NCBI RefSeq assembly: GCF_004354085.1
Contig: NZ_SMSE01000003.1
Span: forward strand, 248,001 to 312,000
DNA: 64,000 nt
Source of the DNA: Seongchinamella unica
Lineage (GTDB): Bacteria > Pseudomonadota > Gammaproteobacteria > Pseudomonadales > Halieaceae
Reading direction: 5' to 3'
This document shows, one piece after another, positions 1 through 9,462 of this stretch (position 1 is the stretch's first letter; each line of letters starts with the position of its first letter). The position numbers were made by a program, and so were the translations under genes. Below the pieces are notes generated by a model. The model searched no databases, was not told the DNA's origin, and saw only the letters and a list, made by a program, of their open reading frames with translations.

Positions 1-1689
1 ATCCCCGCAACACTGCAATCGCTGGTTCGGCAGCAGTTTGCCGATCCGGCCCGGTCGGCTCAGGGCGACCAGGCGATGCGGCGGGATGAGCTCATCACCT
101 ACATCCGCGCCAGTGCCCGATTTGACCTGCGTCCGCTGGAAGCGGTACTGGCGCAAACAGAGCAGATAGGCGATCCGGCGCTGCCCGCGCCAGAGGACAG
201 CGCCGTCCTCGCCTGGATTGGCGCCAGCTGCGACTACTGGGAAAAGCACCATCCTCTGGACGAGGCTGTTTCCAGCCAGTTGCGTCGTCTGCAGCCGGTC
301 ATCGCGCTGATAGCGCTCGCCGACGCCCAGTTCTACACCCCGGGCAAGCACCCCCTGCACCAGACACTGGACGCATTGCAGGCGGCGGCCGTTGGCTGGC
401 AGGACGGGCTCGGCCGCGCCGGTGAGCCTCTGCTGAAACTCATTGACGAAACCGTGGAGGGTGCCCTCGCCAGCCTGGAGGCTGACGGCGAGGGGCTGAT
501 CTCACTGCTGCGAAACAGTACCCGGTCAGCGCAACGACTGCAAACCCGCCAACAGCGCATGGCCCAGCGTGCCGCCGATGTGGAGCGCGGCCAGCTGCGG
601 GCCGCAAGGGCCCGCAATACCGCTGCCGCAATGATTAACCAACAGCTGCAACGCTTCCCCATTCCCGCGGAAATCGGCCAGTTTATCACTGGTCCCTGGT
701 ATGAAAGTGCGCAATTGGTGCTACTCAAGTTTGGCGAGCAGGCAGAGCAGTGGCGGGATTTCGTCAGCACCACCGCCTCCCTGCTTGATGCCCTGCAACC
801 GCCCGGGGATACTGCCCAGCCCTCCCCCGATGGCGGGATTGGCAGGCGACTGAGCAGGTGGTTGCTAAGCCTGCAGCACGACCCCCAGGCGGCAGAGCAG
901 GCCATCAGCAACATTGAGTACGCGCACCTGCGGGTTGCCCGCGGAGAAGACGTCCAGCGCGCCAATACGACGCTGCTGGCTGCTGACGACAAACCGGCAA
1001 GCAACGGCGAAGTGATCGCCGAAGTCGAGGCGCTTGAGATGGGCCAATGGTTTCTGGTCCAGGCTCGAAAAGGTAGCACCCTGCGCATACAGCTGGCGAT
1101 GAAGCAGGACGATGAACAGCGCCTGCTGTTCTGCAACCACGCCGGGGCCCGGGTTCAGGCCATGGACTACAGCAGCTTCGCCCGGCTGCTGAGCGAGGGC
1201 AAGGCGGTTCCCCTCAGCTCGGATAACAGCTTCAGTCGCGCGCTGGCTGCCGTCGTTGGCATCGACAACCAGGAGGCTCTGGCGAAACTCACCGGCCAGC
1301 CTCCGTCCGAGGGTGAACAGGCAGCGACCGCGGGCGACAGTCCGGCACCAGATCCCGGCGCTGGCGATCCACTCCCTCCGCTGGAAGTTGAGAGCGAGGA
1401 ACCAAGACAGCCGGACCTGCCGGATTCAGGCGTACCGGAGCTCCCCATGGGGACCTGGCTGGGGTTTCACGATGTGGACCCGCCCCTGCTTGCCAAGCTG
1501 GCGCTACACGACAAGGTCCGCCAACTCTTTATCTTCGTCAATCGCAAGGGTGTGGAACAGCGCCGGCTGGGGGAGGATGAGTACCTGGCGCTGATCCAGG
1601 CCGGGCAGGTGGATATCCTGGAAACCAAAGTGAACTTCCGCGAGCAGGTAGAACGTGCCCGCGACCGCATGAAGAGGCATCAACGCTAG
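1..1689 (+). CDS. DUF1631 family protein (5' end outside window)
   Basis: The reading frame is already open at base 1 and runs to a TAG at 1687-1689, so the gene starts before the window. The visible part is about 562 residues, mostly helical and charged, with a Pro/Glu/Asp-rich linker around residues 415-450 (counted from the first in-window Met at 76) and a C-terminal beta-rich section beginning near a MGTWLGFHD stretch. This resembles the DUF1631 family of large cytoplasmic proteins of unknown function, which often lies next to a PilZ gene. The downstream PilZ gene overlaps it by one base, suggesting translational coupling and a possible link to cyclic-di-GMP signalling. The function is unknown; the family call is from pattern recognition only. 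Confidence 0.7.
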   Translation: MPATLQSLVRQQFADPARSAQGDQAMRRDELITYIRASARFDLRPLEAVLAQTEQIGDPALPAPEDSAVLAWIGASCDYWEKHHPLDEAVSSQLRRLQPVIALIALADAQFYTPGKHPLHQTLDALQAAAVGWQDGLGRAGEPLLKLIDETVEGALASLEADGEGLISLLRNSTRSAQRLQTRQQRMAQRAADVERGQLRAARARNTAAAMINQQLQRFPIPAEIGQFITGPWYESAQLVLLKFGEQAEQWRDFVSTTASLLDALQPPGDTAQPSPDGGIGRRLSRWLLSLQHDPQAAEQAISNIEYAHLRVARGEDVQRANTTLLAADDKPASNGEVIAEVEALEMGQWFLVQARKGSTLRIQLAMKQDDEQRLLFCNHAGARVQAMDYSSFARLLSEGKAVPLSSDNSFSRALAAVVGIDNQEALAKLTGQPPSEGEQAATAGDSPAPDPGAGDPLPPLEVESEEPRQPDLPDSGVPELPMGTWLGFHDVDPPLLAKLALHDKVRQLFIFVNRKGVEQRRLGEDEYLALIQAGQVDILETKVNFREQVERARDRMKRHQR

Positions 1690-2054
1690 TGGACCTGGAG
1701 CGAAAACATCTGCGACTGCCTGTCGAAAGCCGGGTCTTTATCGAGTTGGAAGCGCCGGTATCCGGCACCAATGCGCCGGGCAATATTGCGGTCTGCAAAA
1801 CCCTCGACGTCTCCGCCAGCGGCCTGCAGGTCGCGCTGGACCATGAACTGATTGAGCAGTCTTACCTGCAGATTGGTGTCGAACCACCCCGCACGGCGAG
1901 CGCCAGCGCGGAACCCTTCTTCCTCGCTGCGCAGGTGAAATGGTGCCGTGCCGGAGAATCTGCGGACCAACCGTGGCTGGCGGGACTGGCATTGCTGCCC
2001 GCCGGGCAGTCAGACATCGATCAGTGGATAGAGCTGATATCCGGCCTCGAATAA
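1689..2054 (+). CDS. PilZ domain protein
   Basis: A 121-residue protein starting with GTG at 1689, overlapping the last base of the upstream stop codon. It carries the PilZ cyclic-di-GMP binding signature: an RKHLRLPV segment near residue 5 (the RxxxR-type motif) and DVSASGLQV around residue 42 (the DxSxxG motif). The length fits a single-domain PilZ protein. It probably acts as a cytoplasmic c-di-GMP receptor. Its overlap with the DUF1631 gene and the convergent pilU point to surface motility or attachment, but its partner cannot be read from the sequence. Confidence 0.8.
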   Translation: MDLERKHLRLPVESRVFIELEAPVSGTNAPGNIAVCKTLDVSASGLQVALDHELIEQSYLQIGVEPPRTASASAEPFFLAAQVKWCRAGESADQPWLAGLALLPAGQSDIDQWIELISGLE

Positions 2055-2059
2055 GCGGC

Positions 2060-3316
2060 TCAGAACAGGCGCTCTTCCTCCTCCTCGATAACTTCCAGGC
2101 TCAGCCCATCCATGCTGGAACCAAAAGTTGGAGGCGGTGACGGCCTGGCAGGTTCAGCCGCCGGCTGTTCCTCCGCGATGGCGGATGCCTCAGGCTCGCT
2201 GGTCTCGAGTTCCGGCCCGGACGCCAGTGGCCCGGGCGGCGGTGCCAGACCACCGTCCTCGTGGGCAAACTTGATTTTGAGGCGGACATTATTGGGGGAG
2301 TCAGCATTGCGCAACGCTTCGTCCTCACTGATCAAACCTTCCATATAAAGCTCGAACAGGGCGGTATCAAAGGTCTTCATGCCGATGTTCTCGGACTTCT
2401 GCATGACTTCCTTGATCCCTTCTATCTGGCCGCGCAGGATGAGGTCGGCCACTCGCGGTGTGCCCAGCAGGACCTCGATCGCGGCACAGCGCTTGCCATC
2501 CACCGTGGGCACCAGTCGCTGTGAGACAAATGCCTGCAGGTTCAGCGACAGGTCCATCAGCAACTGAGCCTTACGCTCATCCGGGAAAAAGTTGATGATG
2601 CGATCCAGAGCCTGGTTGGCGTTGTTGGCGTGGAGGGTGGATATACACAGATGGCCGGTTTCGGCAAAGGCGATAGCGTGCTCCATGGTCTCGCGATCAC
2701 GGATCTCACCGATCAGGATAACGTCCGGTGCCTGCCGCAGCGTATTTTTCAGGGCGTTGTGCCAGTTGCGGGTATCCACCCCCACCTCGCGCTGGTTGAC
2801 GATGGACTTCTTGTGGCTGTGCACATACTCCACCGGATCCTCGATGGTCACAATGTGGCCACTGCTGTTGGCGTTGCGATAATCGATCAGCGCCGCCAGC
2901 GATGTGGACTTGCCGGAGCCGGTAGCGCCGACAAACAGCACCAGGCCGCGCTTGCGCATCATGACCTCCGGCAGTATCTCCGGCAATCGCAGGTCCTGCC
3001 AGCGGGGAATATCGGCAACGATGTTGCGGCAGACCATGGCGACTTCGTTGCGCTGCAGGAATATGTTGACCCGAAACCGGCCATAGCCGGGAATCGACGT
3101 CGCCAGGTTCATTTCCAGTTCCTGTTCAAACTCGGCCTGCTGGGTGCTGTCCATGACCTCGTAGGCAATGTCCCGGATTTCGCCGGGTTTGAGGATCTCA
3201 CTGTCGATCGGCCGAAGGTGGCCATCAAACTTGGCGCAGGGCGGCGCACCGGTACTCAGGTAGAGATCCGATCCGTTTTCAGTTGCCAGGTGTTTCAGCC
3301 ATTCGGTTATTCTCAC
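2060..3316 (-). CDS. pilU: Type IV pilus retraction ATPase PilU
   Basis: A 418-residue PilT/PilU-type hexameric ATPase that powers pilus retraction at the inner membrane. It has an N-terminal PAS-like region, a Walker A motif GATGSGKST near residue 130, an Asp box region with TIEDPVEYVH, a Walker B LIGEIRD and a His box STLHANNANQA. The acidic/proline-rich C-terminal extension after about residue 350 and the overall length favour PilU over PilT. Translation starts at GTG (3314-3316 on the complement). It is convergent with the PilZ gene, five bases apart, and no pilT is in the window. Confidence 0.9.
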   Translation of the reverse strand: MRITEWLKHLATENGSDLYLSTGAPPCAKFDGHLRPIDSEILKPGEIRDIAYEVMDSTQQAEFEQELEMNLATSIPGYGRFRVNIFLQRNEVAMVCRNIVADIPRWQDLRLPEILPEVMMRKRGLVLFVGATGSGKSTSLAALIDYRNANSSGHIVTIEDPVEYVHSHKKSIVNQREVGVDTRNWHNALKNTLRQAPDVILIGEIRDRETMEHAIAFAETGHLCISTLHANNANQALDRIINFFPDERKAQLLMDLSLNLQAFVSQRLVPTVDGKRCAAIEVLLGTPRVADLILRGQIEGIKEVMQKSENIGMKTFDTALFELYMEGLISEDEALRNADSPNNVRLKIKFAHEDGGLAPPPGPLASGPELETSEPEASAIAEEQPAAEPARPSPPPTFGSSMDGLSLEVIEEEEERLF

Positions 3317-3492
3317 CGCCTATCCCCCAATATGTTGTTCTTCCGTGATTTTTCGGCCAACCTGCCCTGAGCCGGCCACTTTCCGGGATACTCTAGCAGC
3401 TTGCATCGGGCTCTCCTATAGCCCGGGTTGGACATTCTCGACTTTGCCGCTTACCATACGAGCGTATAGTGAAAATAAAGAGGAGCGTCCGC

Positions 3493-4563
3493 GTGAAAGA
3501 AGACAGACCGACACCGCTGGTAGAGGATCTCGACGGCACCCGCCAGAAACTGGAGGGCTGGTTCTCGGCAAGACGCGGCACCGAGATAAGCATCCGTGAC
3601 CTCAACATTCCCGAAGCCACAGGGATGTCCAATGTCACCCTGTTATTTGATATTCACTGGCAGGAGAACGGCGAGACGCAGTCACAGTCCTGCGTCGGCC
3701 GCCTGCAGCCGGAAATCGAGCGCCCGGTGTTTCCCTCCTATGACCTGCGGGAGCAATACAAGGTGATGGAAGCCGTGGGCAGGCACAGCGACATCCCGGT
3801 ACCCACCCTGCTGGGCCTCGAGGCTGATCCTTCGCTGCTGGGTGTGCAGTTCTACATCATGGAATTCACCGCCGGCCGCATCCCCACCGACATGCCTCCC
3901 TACAATATGGACGGCTGGATGATGCACGAGACCACTGAAGACCAGCGAGCAAAGATGTGGCGAGCGGCGGTGGACACCATGGCGAGATACCATCAACTGG
4001 ATTATCGGGAGCTGGGGTTCGGCCACCTTGCGTCGGCAGACCAGACACCCCTGCAACAGCAGTTGCGGTACTGGCAGGACTACCACGACTGGGCGATGGA
4101 GGGCACACGCCACGACATCGGTTGCGCCGCCCTGGACTGGTTACAGGCCAACCAACCCGAAAATGAACCCACCGTGCTGTGCTGGGGCGACTCCCGGATC
4201 GGCAACATTATCTTCGAGGAATCCCTGGATGGCGTGGCCGCCGTGCTGGACTGGGAGATGGCGGTACTGGGCAACCCGGTCCAGGATCTGGCCTGGTTCA
4301 ACTACATCGACTCGACCTTCGCCGAAGGCCTGGGCATGCCCCGGCTGCCGGGCCTGCCCTCCTACGAGGACACCGTCGCCCAGTGGGAGCAGGCCTCGGG
4401 CCACTCCGCACAAGACTACGACTACTACCTCATATTTGCCGGCATGCGCTACGGTCTGATCCTGTCGCGAATCATGGTCGCCACCGGTCAGGAAGATCAG
4501 GTGCAGTCCAACTTTGCCTGCCAGCTGCTGAAACGGCATCTCGAGGGTGTGGGCGCGATTTGA
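3493..4563 (+). CDS. Phosphotransferase family protein (APH/ACAD10-like kinase fold)
   Basis: An aminoglycoside-phosphotransferase-fold protein of about 356 residues. The catalytic loop reads CWGDSRIGNIIF (the Brenner-type motif with Trp in place of the usual His, as in ACAD10-like members) and is followed by the metal-binding VLDWEMAVLG. Such proteins in bacteria often sit with acyl-CoA dehydrogenases and may phosphorylate hydroxyacyl-CoA or other small molecules; the substrate here is unknown. I chose GTG at 3493 because AGGAG at 3481-3485 lies seven bases upstream. A GTG at 3469 in the same frame is possible but lacks a comparable ribosome site. Confidence 0.75.
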   Translation: MKEDRPTPLVEDLDGTRQKLEGWFSARRGTEISIRDLNIPEATGMSNVTLLFDIHWQENGETQSQSCVGRLQPEIERPVFPSYDLREQYKVMEAVGRHSDIPVPTLLGLEADPSLLGVQFYIMEFTAGRIPTDMPPYNMDGWMMHETTEDQRAKMWRAAVDTMARYHQLDYRELGFGHLASADQTPLQQQLRYWQDYHDWAMEGTRHDIGCAALDWLQANQPENEPTVLCWGDSRIGNIIFEESLDGVAAVLDWEMAVLGNPVQDLAWFNYIDSTFAEGLGMPRLPGLPSYEDTVAQWEQASGHSAQDYDYYLIFAGMRYGLILSRIMVATGQEDQVQSNFACQLLKRHLEGVGAI

Positions 4564-4569
4564 CCCATC

Positions 4570-6993
4570 CTAGTGCAGCGACGTCTCTCGCCGGTGCTCA
4601 TGGAACACATATTCGAACACCTCCCGATAGTTGCGGGCAAAGTGCACGTTAATGCCCTCCCGCAGGTAATCCGGCAGTTCATCGAAATCGCGCCGGTTAC
4701 CGTGGGGCAGAATCAGTTCCATGATTTTGCTGCGCCGGGCGGCAATCACTTTTTCCCGGATACCACCCACCGGCAGCACCTGGCCGGTGAGGGTCAGTTC
4801 ACCGGTCATGGCCAGCGGGCGCTTGATGCGTTCCTTGCGGGCCAGGGATACCAGCGCGGTTGCCATGGTAATACCGGCGCTGGGGCCATCCTTGGGCGTC
4901 GCACCTTCCGGTACGTGCAGGTGCACCATACTCATGTCGAAAAAATCGGGATCGCATCCGTAGTCTTTCAGGTGTCCGATCACGTAGCTGTAGGCGATGT
5001 CAGCGGACTCGCGCATCACATCACCCAGTCGCCCGGTGAGTTTGAAGCCACGGTTTAAGGTGTGAATCTGGGAGGACTCGATCGCCAGGGTGGCGCCGCC
5101 CATGGCTGTCCATGCCAGCCCGGTGGCCACACCCAGCCCACGCAGGGGCTTGTCGTTACTGAAAGGCGGTTTGCCCAGCAGATCATCGATATCTTTTTTA
5201 CCGACCCGCATCCTGTTCTCATCGGCGTCCAGCATGCGCACGATGGATTTACGCATAATACGGGCGATCTGCTTCTCCAGTGAGCGCACTCCCGCCTCGC
5301 GGCAATAGGAATCGATCACGTACTTGAGGCCGGCGTCGTTGATCTTGAGCTGCTCTTCGTTCAGGCCATGCCGCTTGAGTTGCTTGGGCCACAGGTGATT
5401 GCGGGCGATGGAGAGCTTCTCCTCGGCGACGTAGCCGGAAAGCCGGGTAATTTCCATCCGGTCCAGCAGTGGGCCGGGAATAGTGTCCAACTGGTTGGCG
5501 GTACAAACAAACAGTACCTTGGACAGGTCCACCCGCAGGTCCAGGTAGTGATCCAGGAAGTCACTGTTCTGCTCCGGATCGAGAACCTCCAGTAACGCAG
5601 ACGCGGGGTCCCCCTGGAACGAGGCCCCGATCTTGTCGATTTCATCGAGCATGATGACCGGATTTGACACCTGCACTTCTTTCAGGGCCTGGACGAACTT
5701 GCCGGGCATGGCCCCGATATAGGTGCGCCGGTGCCCCTTGATTTCCGCCTCGTCGCGCATACCGCCCAGGCTGAAGCGATAAAATTCGCGTCCGAGTGCG
5801 TCAGCCACCGACCGTCCGATACTGGTTTTACCGACCCCGGGTGGCCCCACCAGCAACAGGATGGAACCGGATATTTCACCCTTGAAAGCGCCCACCGCCA
5901 GAAACTCGAGAATGCGCTCCTTCACATCTTCCAGTCCCTCGTGATGTTCGTTGAGCACCTCGCGTGCGTGTTGCAGGTCCAGGTTGTCCTCCGAGTGCAC
6001 GCCCCATGGCACCGAGGTGGCCCAGTCCAGGTAGTTGCGGGTTACCCCATACTCGGGTGAGCCGGTTTCCAGCACGGACAACTTCTGCAATTCGTCATCG
6101 ATGCGTTTGGCCACCGCTTCCGGCAGGTCCTTATCGGCTATGCGCTGCTCGAACATCTCCACGTCGGAGGTGCGGTCGTCCTTGGATATCCCCAGCTCTT
6201 TCTGGATGATCTTCATCTGCTCACGGAGGAAAAACTCGCGCTGCTGCTCCGAAACTTTTTCATTCACCTGGCTGGTGATCTGGCCCTGGAGCTCGGCGAC
6301 TTCCCGCTCCTTGCGGAGCAGGGAAAGCACCTTCTCAATGCGCGATACCAGTGGCAGGGTTTCGAGAATTTCCTGCAGCTGCTCGCCGGAGGCTGTGGTC
6401 AGCGCGGCAGAAAAGTCCGCCAGCAGACTCGGCTGGGTAGGACTGAAGTTGGCCAGGTACTGCTTGAGTTCCTCGCTGTAAAGCGGGTTTAGCGGCAACA
6501 GTTCCTTGATCTCCTTGATCAGGGCCATGGCGTATGCCTTGATCTCGTCAGATTCCCGGTCACCCTGGCTGCGGGGATACTCGACCTGGGCCAGATAGGG
6601 CGGCTTGTCATTCAACCAGCGCACAATCCTGAACCGGCGAATGCCCTGGGCCAGGAACTGCCCCTGCTTGTCCCCCGGCACCGGCGGCTGGTGCAGCCGC
6701 ACCACGCAGCCCATGGCCGGAAACTGGCGCGACGCTATTTCGCCACTGTCATTGCGGGGGACGTAGGACAGCCCGATCAGGTTCTGGCCGCTCTCGGTCA
6801 CGCCCTTGAGGGTGTCCGACCACTCCTGGGGATTGATCGCCACCGGCTGAACCTGCCCGGGAAAGAATGGCCGGTTGGGCACGGGCATCAGGTAAAGGGT
6901 ATCCGGGAGGACGTCATCGGCCACCGCCGGCGCGTTGTTCCCATCACCCGGTTCCAGAGTATCCGCGTCTACCGCATCGTCATACTGATCCAT
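4570..6993 (-). CDS. lon: ATP-dependent Lon-type protease (AsrA/second-Lon subfamily)
   Basis: An AAA+ serine protease that degrades misfolded and regulatory proteins in the cytoplasm. It has an N-terminal substrate-binding domain beginning DTLYLMPVPNRPFFPG, a coiled middle region, Walker A GPPGVGKTS, Walker B IMLDEIDK, and a C-terminal protease domain with the catalytic Ser in PKDGPSAG and Lys in GIREKVIAARR. The N-terminal sequence resembles Pseudomonas AsrA more than canonical Lon, so this may be a paralogue of the main lon gene. I prefer the ATG at 6993 (AAGGA just upstream); an in-frame ATG at 7020 would add nine residues. The symbol denotes the family, not orthology to E. coli lon. Confidence 0.88.
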   Translation of the reverse strand: MDQYDDAVDADTLEPGDGNNAPAVADDVLPDTLYLMPVPNRPFFPGQVQPVAINPQEWSDTLKGVTESGQNLIGLSYVPRNDSGEIASRQFPAMGCVVRLHQPPVPGDKQGQFLAQGIRRFRIVRWLNDKPPYLAQVEYPRSQGDRESDEIKAYAMALIKEIKELLPLNPLYSEELKQYLANFSPTQPSLLADFSAALTTASGEQLQEILETLPLVSRIEKVLSLLRKEREVAELQGQITSQVNEKVSEQQREFFLREQMKIIQKELGISKDDRTSDVEMFEQRIADKDLPEAVAKRIDDELQKLSVLETGSPEYGVTRNYLDWATSVPWGVHSEDNLDLQHAREVLNEHHEGLEDVKERILEFLAVGAFKGEISGSILLLVGPPGVGKTSIGRSVADALGREFYRFSLGGMRDEAEIKGHRRTYIGAMPGKFVQALKEVQVSNPVIMLDEIDKIGASFQGDPASALLEVLDPEQNSDFLDHYLDLRVDLSKVLFVCTANQLDTIPGPLLDRMEITRLSGYVAEEKLSIARNHLWPKQLKRHGLNEEQLKINDAGLKYVIDSYCREAGVRSLEKQIARIMRKSIVRMLDADENRMRVGKKDIDDLLGKPPFSNDKPLRGLGVATGLAWTAMGGATLAIESSQIHTLNRGFKLTGRLGDVMRESADIAYSYVIGHLKDYGCDPDFFDMSMVHLHVPEGATPKDGPSAGITMATALVSLARKERIKRPLAMTGELTLTGQVLPVGGIREKVIAARRSKIMELILPHGNRRDFDELPDYLREGINVHFARNYREVFEYVFHEHRRETSLH

Positions 6994-7148
6994 GCCCTGT
7001 CCTTCTCGAGACTGTTTCATGCACGCTATATGAGGCCGACAGGCGCGATTTTCAAGCGCGACTGGCAGGCGCCGTGCTGACCCTGGCGTGCACCGCTATA
7101 CTGGCAGTCGACACCAACCTACAGTTTAGACCAACAGAGGACGCGGCC

Positions 7149-8429
7149 GTGCACATGGAGCAGCTGTCACAACAGGACATCTCCCGGCAACTCGCAACCG
7201 TCGAGGCACAGTACAAGGCACTTGCCGGACGCAAGCTGTCACTGGACCTGACCCGGGGAAAACCCGGCAGCGAACAGCTGGACCTGTGCAATCATCTCGA
7301 CGGTATTCTGGGAGGTGACTACCGCAGCGAGACCGGCCTCGACGTGCGCAACTACGGCGGCCTGGACGGGTTGCCCGAGGCGAAGCGGCTGTTCGGTACC
7401 GTGCTGGGCGTATCACCGGAAAACGTGGTCATCGGCGGCAATGCCAGCCTGAGCCTGATGTACACCGTGATTGACCTGGCCCTGAGCGCCGGCCTGCGGG
7501 GTCCCGAGTCCGCCTGGGGCAATTCCGATGAGGTCAAATTCCTCTGTCCCGTGCCCGGGTACGACCGCCATTTCGCCATTTGCGAGTACCTGGGTATAGA
7601 AATGATCCCGGTACCCATGCTGGACACCGGACCCGACATGGACGTGGTGGAAAAACAGGTCGGCGAAGATGCCGACATCAAGGGCATCTGGTGCGTACCC
7701 CGCTTCTCCAACCCCACCGGCTGCGTGTACAGCGACGAGACGGTTGAGCGCCTGGCCAAACTGGGCAGCCTGGCGGGTGATCACTTCCTGGTAATGTACG
7801 ACAACGCCTACGCCGTCCACAGCCTTTACGACGATGCACCCGGACTCGCCAACATCAGCGACTACTGCGAACAACACGGTACCGCCGACAGCGTGTTCCA
7901 GTTCGGTTCCACCTCAAAGATCACCTTCGCCGGCGCCGGCGTCGCCTTCCTCGCCAGCAGTACCGACAACCTGGCCGCCTTCAAACATCACCTGTCTTTC
8001 CAGAGCATCGGCCCGGACAAGGTCAACCAGCTGCGCCACGTAAAATTACTGCAGGACCCGGAAGGTATCGCCGCCCACATGCGCAAACACGCCGCCATTC
8101 TCCGCCCCCGCTTTGAGGCCGTACTGGCAACACTCGAGCGGGAGCTGGCCGGCACCGGCATGGGCGAATGGCTGGCGCCGCGCGGCGGCTACTTCATTTC
8201 TTTCAATACCCGCCCCGGGCTGGCCAAAGAGGTGGTTCGCCTCGCAGCGGAGATCGGCGTCAACCTGACGCCCGCAGGGGCCACCTTCCCCTACGGCAAA
8301 GACCCCGCGGACTCCAATATCAGGCTGGCGCCCAGTTTTCCATCGCTGGCGGAGGTGCAGGAAACGGCGGAGGCGTTCGTGGTCTGCGTGAAGCTGGCAA
8401 CGCTGCGACAACAGCTCGCCAATTCTTGA
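7149..8429 (+). CDS. Type Ic aspartate aminotransferase-like PLP enzyme
   Basis: A fold-type I PLP-dependent aminotransferase of about 426 residues of the Corynebacterium-type aspartate aminotransferase group (Pfam Aminotran_MocR-like/PF12897 class). Recognisable elements are the N-terminal LDLTRGKPG, the NPTG motif in RFSNPTGCVYS, the YDNAYAVH segment with the PLP-ring Asp and Tyr, and the PLP-lysine segment FGSTSKITFAGAG. It likely interconverts aspartate or related amino acids with 2-oxoacids. AGAGGA ends at 7141, seven bases before the GTG at 7149; ATG at 7155 is an alternative. Expression is divergent from lon. Confidence 0.8.
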   Translation: MHMEQLSQQDISRQLATVEAQYKALAGRKLSLDLTRGKPGSEQLDLCNHLDGILGGDYRSETGLDVRNYGGLDGLPEAKRLFGTVLGVSPENVVIGGNASLSLMYTVIDLALSAGLRGPESAWGNSDEVKFLCPVPGYDRHFAICEYLGIEMIPVPMLDTGPDMDVVEKQVGEDADIKGIWCVPRFSNPTGCVYSDETVERLAKLGSLAGDHFLVMYDNAYAVHSLYDDAPGLANISDYCEQHGTADSVFQFGSTSKITFAGAGVAFLASSTDNLAAFKHHLSFQSIGPDKVNQLRHVKLLQDPEGIAAHMRKHAAILRPRFEAVLATLERELAGTGMGEWLAPRGGYFISFNTRPGLAKEVVRLAAEIGVNLTPAGATFPYGKDPADSNIRLAPSFPSLAEVQETAEAFVVCVKLATLRQQLANS

Positions 8430-8491
8430 GGGTTTGATATCGCGTGACGGCCCGACACCGGAGTAAAGTTGCCGAAACGACCACTGGCTCC

Positions 8492-8614
8492 GCTGGATTT
8501 CTGTGCCGCTGCGGAACTCGGCTTGGGTTGCTGGTCGCAACCCCAAAGCGACCGCTGACAGTACCCGATAAAGCGGGGCAGGCCCTTCTCGCGGAAAGCC
8601 CCCAGAAATCCAGC
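8492..8614. other. Structured inverted-repeat element in a gene-free stretch
   Basis: The interval 8430-8870 has no convincing gene. Inside it, GCTGGATTTCTG (8492-8503) is repeated as its perfect reverse complement CAGAAATCCAGC (8603-8614). The enclosed segment contains a second perfect hairpin, GGGTTGC-TGGTC-GCAACCC-type (8525-8543), and further GC-rich complementarity (GGGGC around 8575, GCCCC near 8598). It could be a structured small RNA, a miniature transposable element with 12-bp ends, or a cruciform. No promoter, U-tract or flanking target duplication was clear. The remainder, 8615-8870, shows only a short AGCGCC/GGCGCT hairpin near 8657-8677. Confidence 0.45.
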
Positions 8615-8870
8615 TACACCAAAGCTGTGGCCTGATTGTTTCCGCAGCTATACCCCAGCGCCCAGGGTACAGGCGCTTGCAGTTTCAGGGGAGACCGGGC
8701 CTTAATGTTGTTCATTCATACAAATGAGCAGAGGTGTCGGGGCTGGAAAGCGAATTGGCGGGGCGTCTGAGCACAGGGATGTGCGAAGCCGAACTGCCAG
8801 GGATGGCGCTTTACGCGATCCCGCAAAGGCGCTTACCAGACTCGAAACCGGGTAGTCTGAAGAAAACCAG

Positions 8871-9215
8871 TTATTCTTCCGTGGTCTGCTGGGGCGGCAT
8901 GCCCGGCAGCGGAAAACTCCGGACATTGCCGCCTTCAACCGGCTTGACGTCGGAAATCTTCACCGAGCCTTCCTTGTCCACCTCGTCAATGCGAATAATC
9001 GCCTGCAGGGGGATATAGCTGCGGGTCACACCGGCGAATTCGTTCTTGAGCTTTTCCTCGCTGGGATCAACCACGATCTGCGAACGCTCACCGAACACGA
9101 ATTCCTCGATCTCGATAAAGCCCCACATATCGCTCTGGTAGATCTGCCGGGCAAAGACCTCGAAGACCTGGTTGCCGTTCTGGAAAATCACTTTGTAGAC
9201 GGATTGCGCTGGCAT
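8871..9215 (-). CDS. DUF1820 family protein
   Basis: A 114-residue cytoplasmic protein starting at the ATG at 9215, where AGAGGAAACC provides the ribosome site; a longer in-frame start at 9281 lacks one. It has the short beta-rich pattern ([19 protein letters not shown], then [13 protein letters not shown]) of the gammaproteobacterial DUF1820 family, usually found near miaB and phoH-like genes. Its function is not known. It is transcribed divergently from miaB with about 250 bp between the two starts. Confidence 0.75.
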   Translation of the reverse strand: MPAQSVYKVIFQNGNQVFEVFARQIYQSDMWGFIEIEEFVFGERSQIVVDPSEEKLKNEFAGVTRSYIPLQAIIRIDEVDKEGSVKISDVKPVEGGNVRSFPLPGMPPQQTTEE

Positions 9216-9462
9216 GGTTTCCTCTTGCGGTAGCGGAATATTCGATCCCCGGACAGCCACCGGAATATTGGATCGCGGCACGCCGGGGGAGGTTATCCCG
9301 GGCCGCGAATTTCAGGGGGCGGCAATATTACCACCATCTGCGCGAAATACCAGCCCGAAAGCCGCGCCGGGCCTAGGTTTCACGGGGGCAAATCTGTATA
9401 ATCCGCTGCCCTTTTGCAGACTAGACTGCCGGCAGGCCAGACGCCGCCGGCCCAGAGGAACA

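Noticed and set aside
8444-8635. A 63-codon plus-strand ORF
   Set aside because: It overlaps the structured inverted-repeat element and has no protein-like features.
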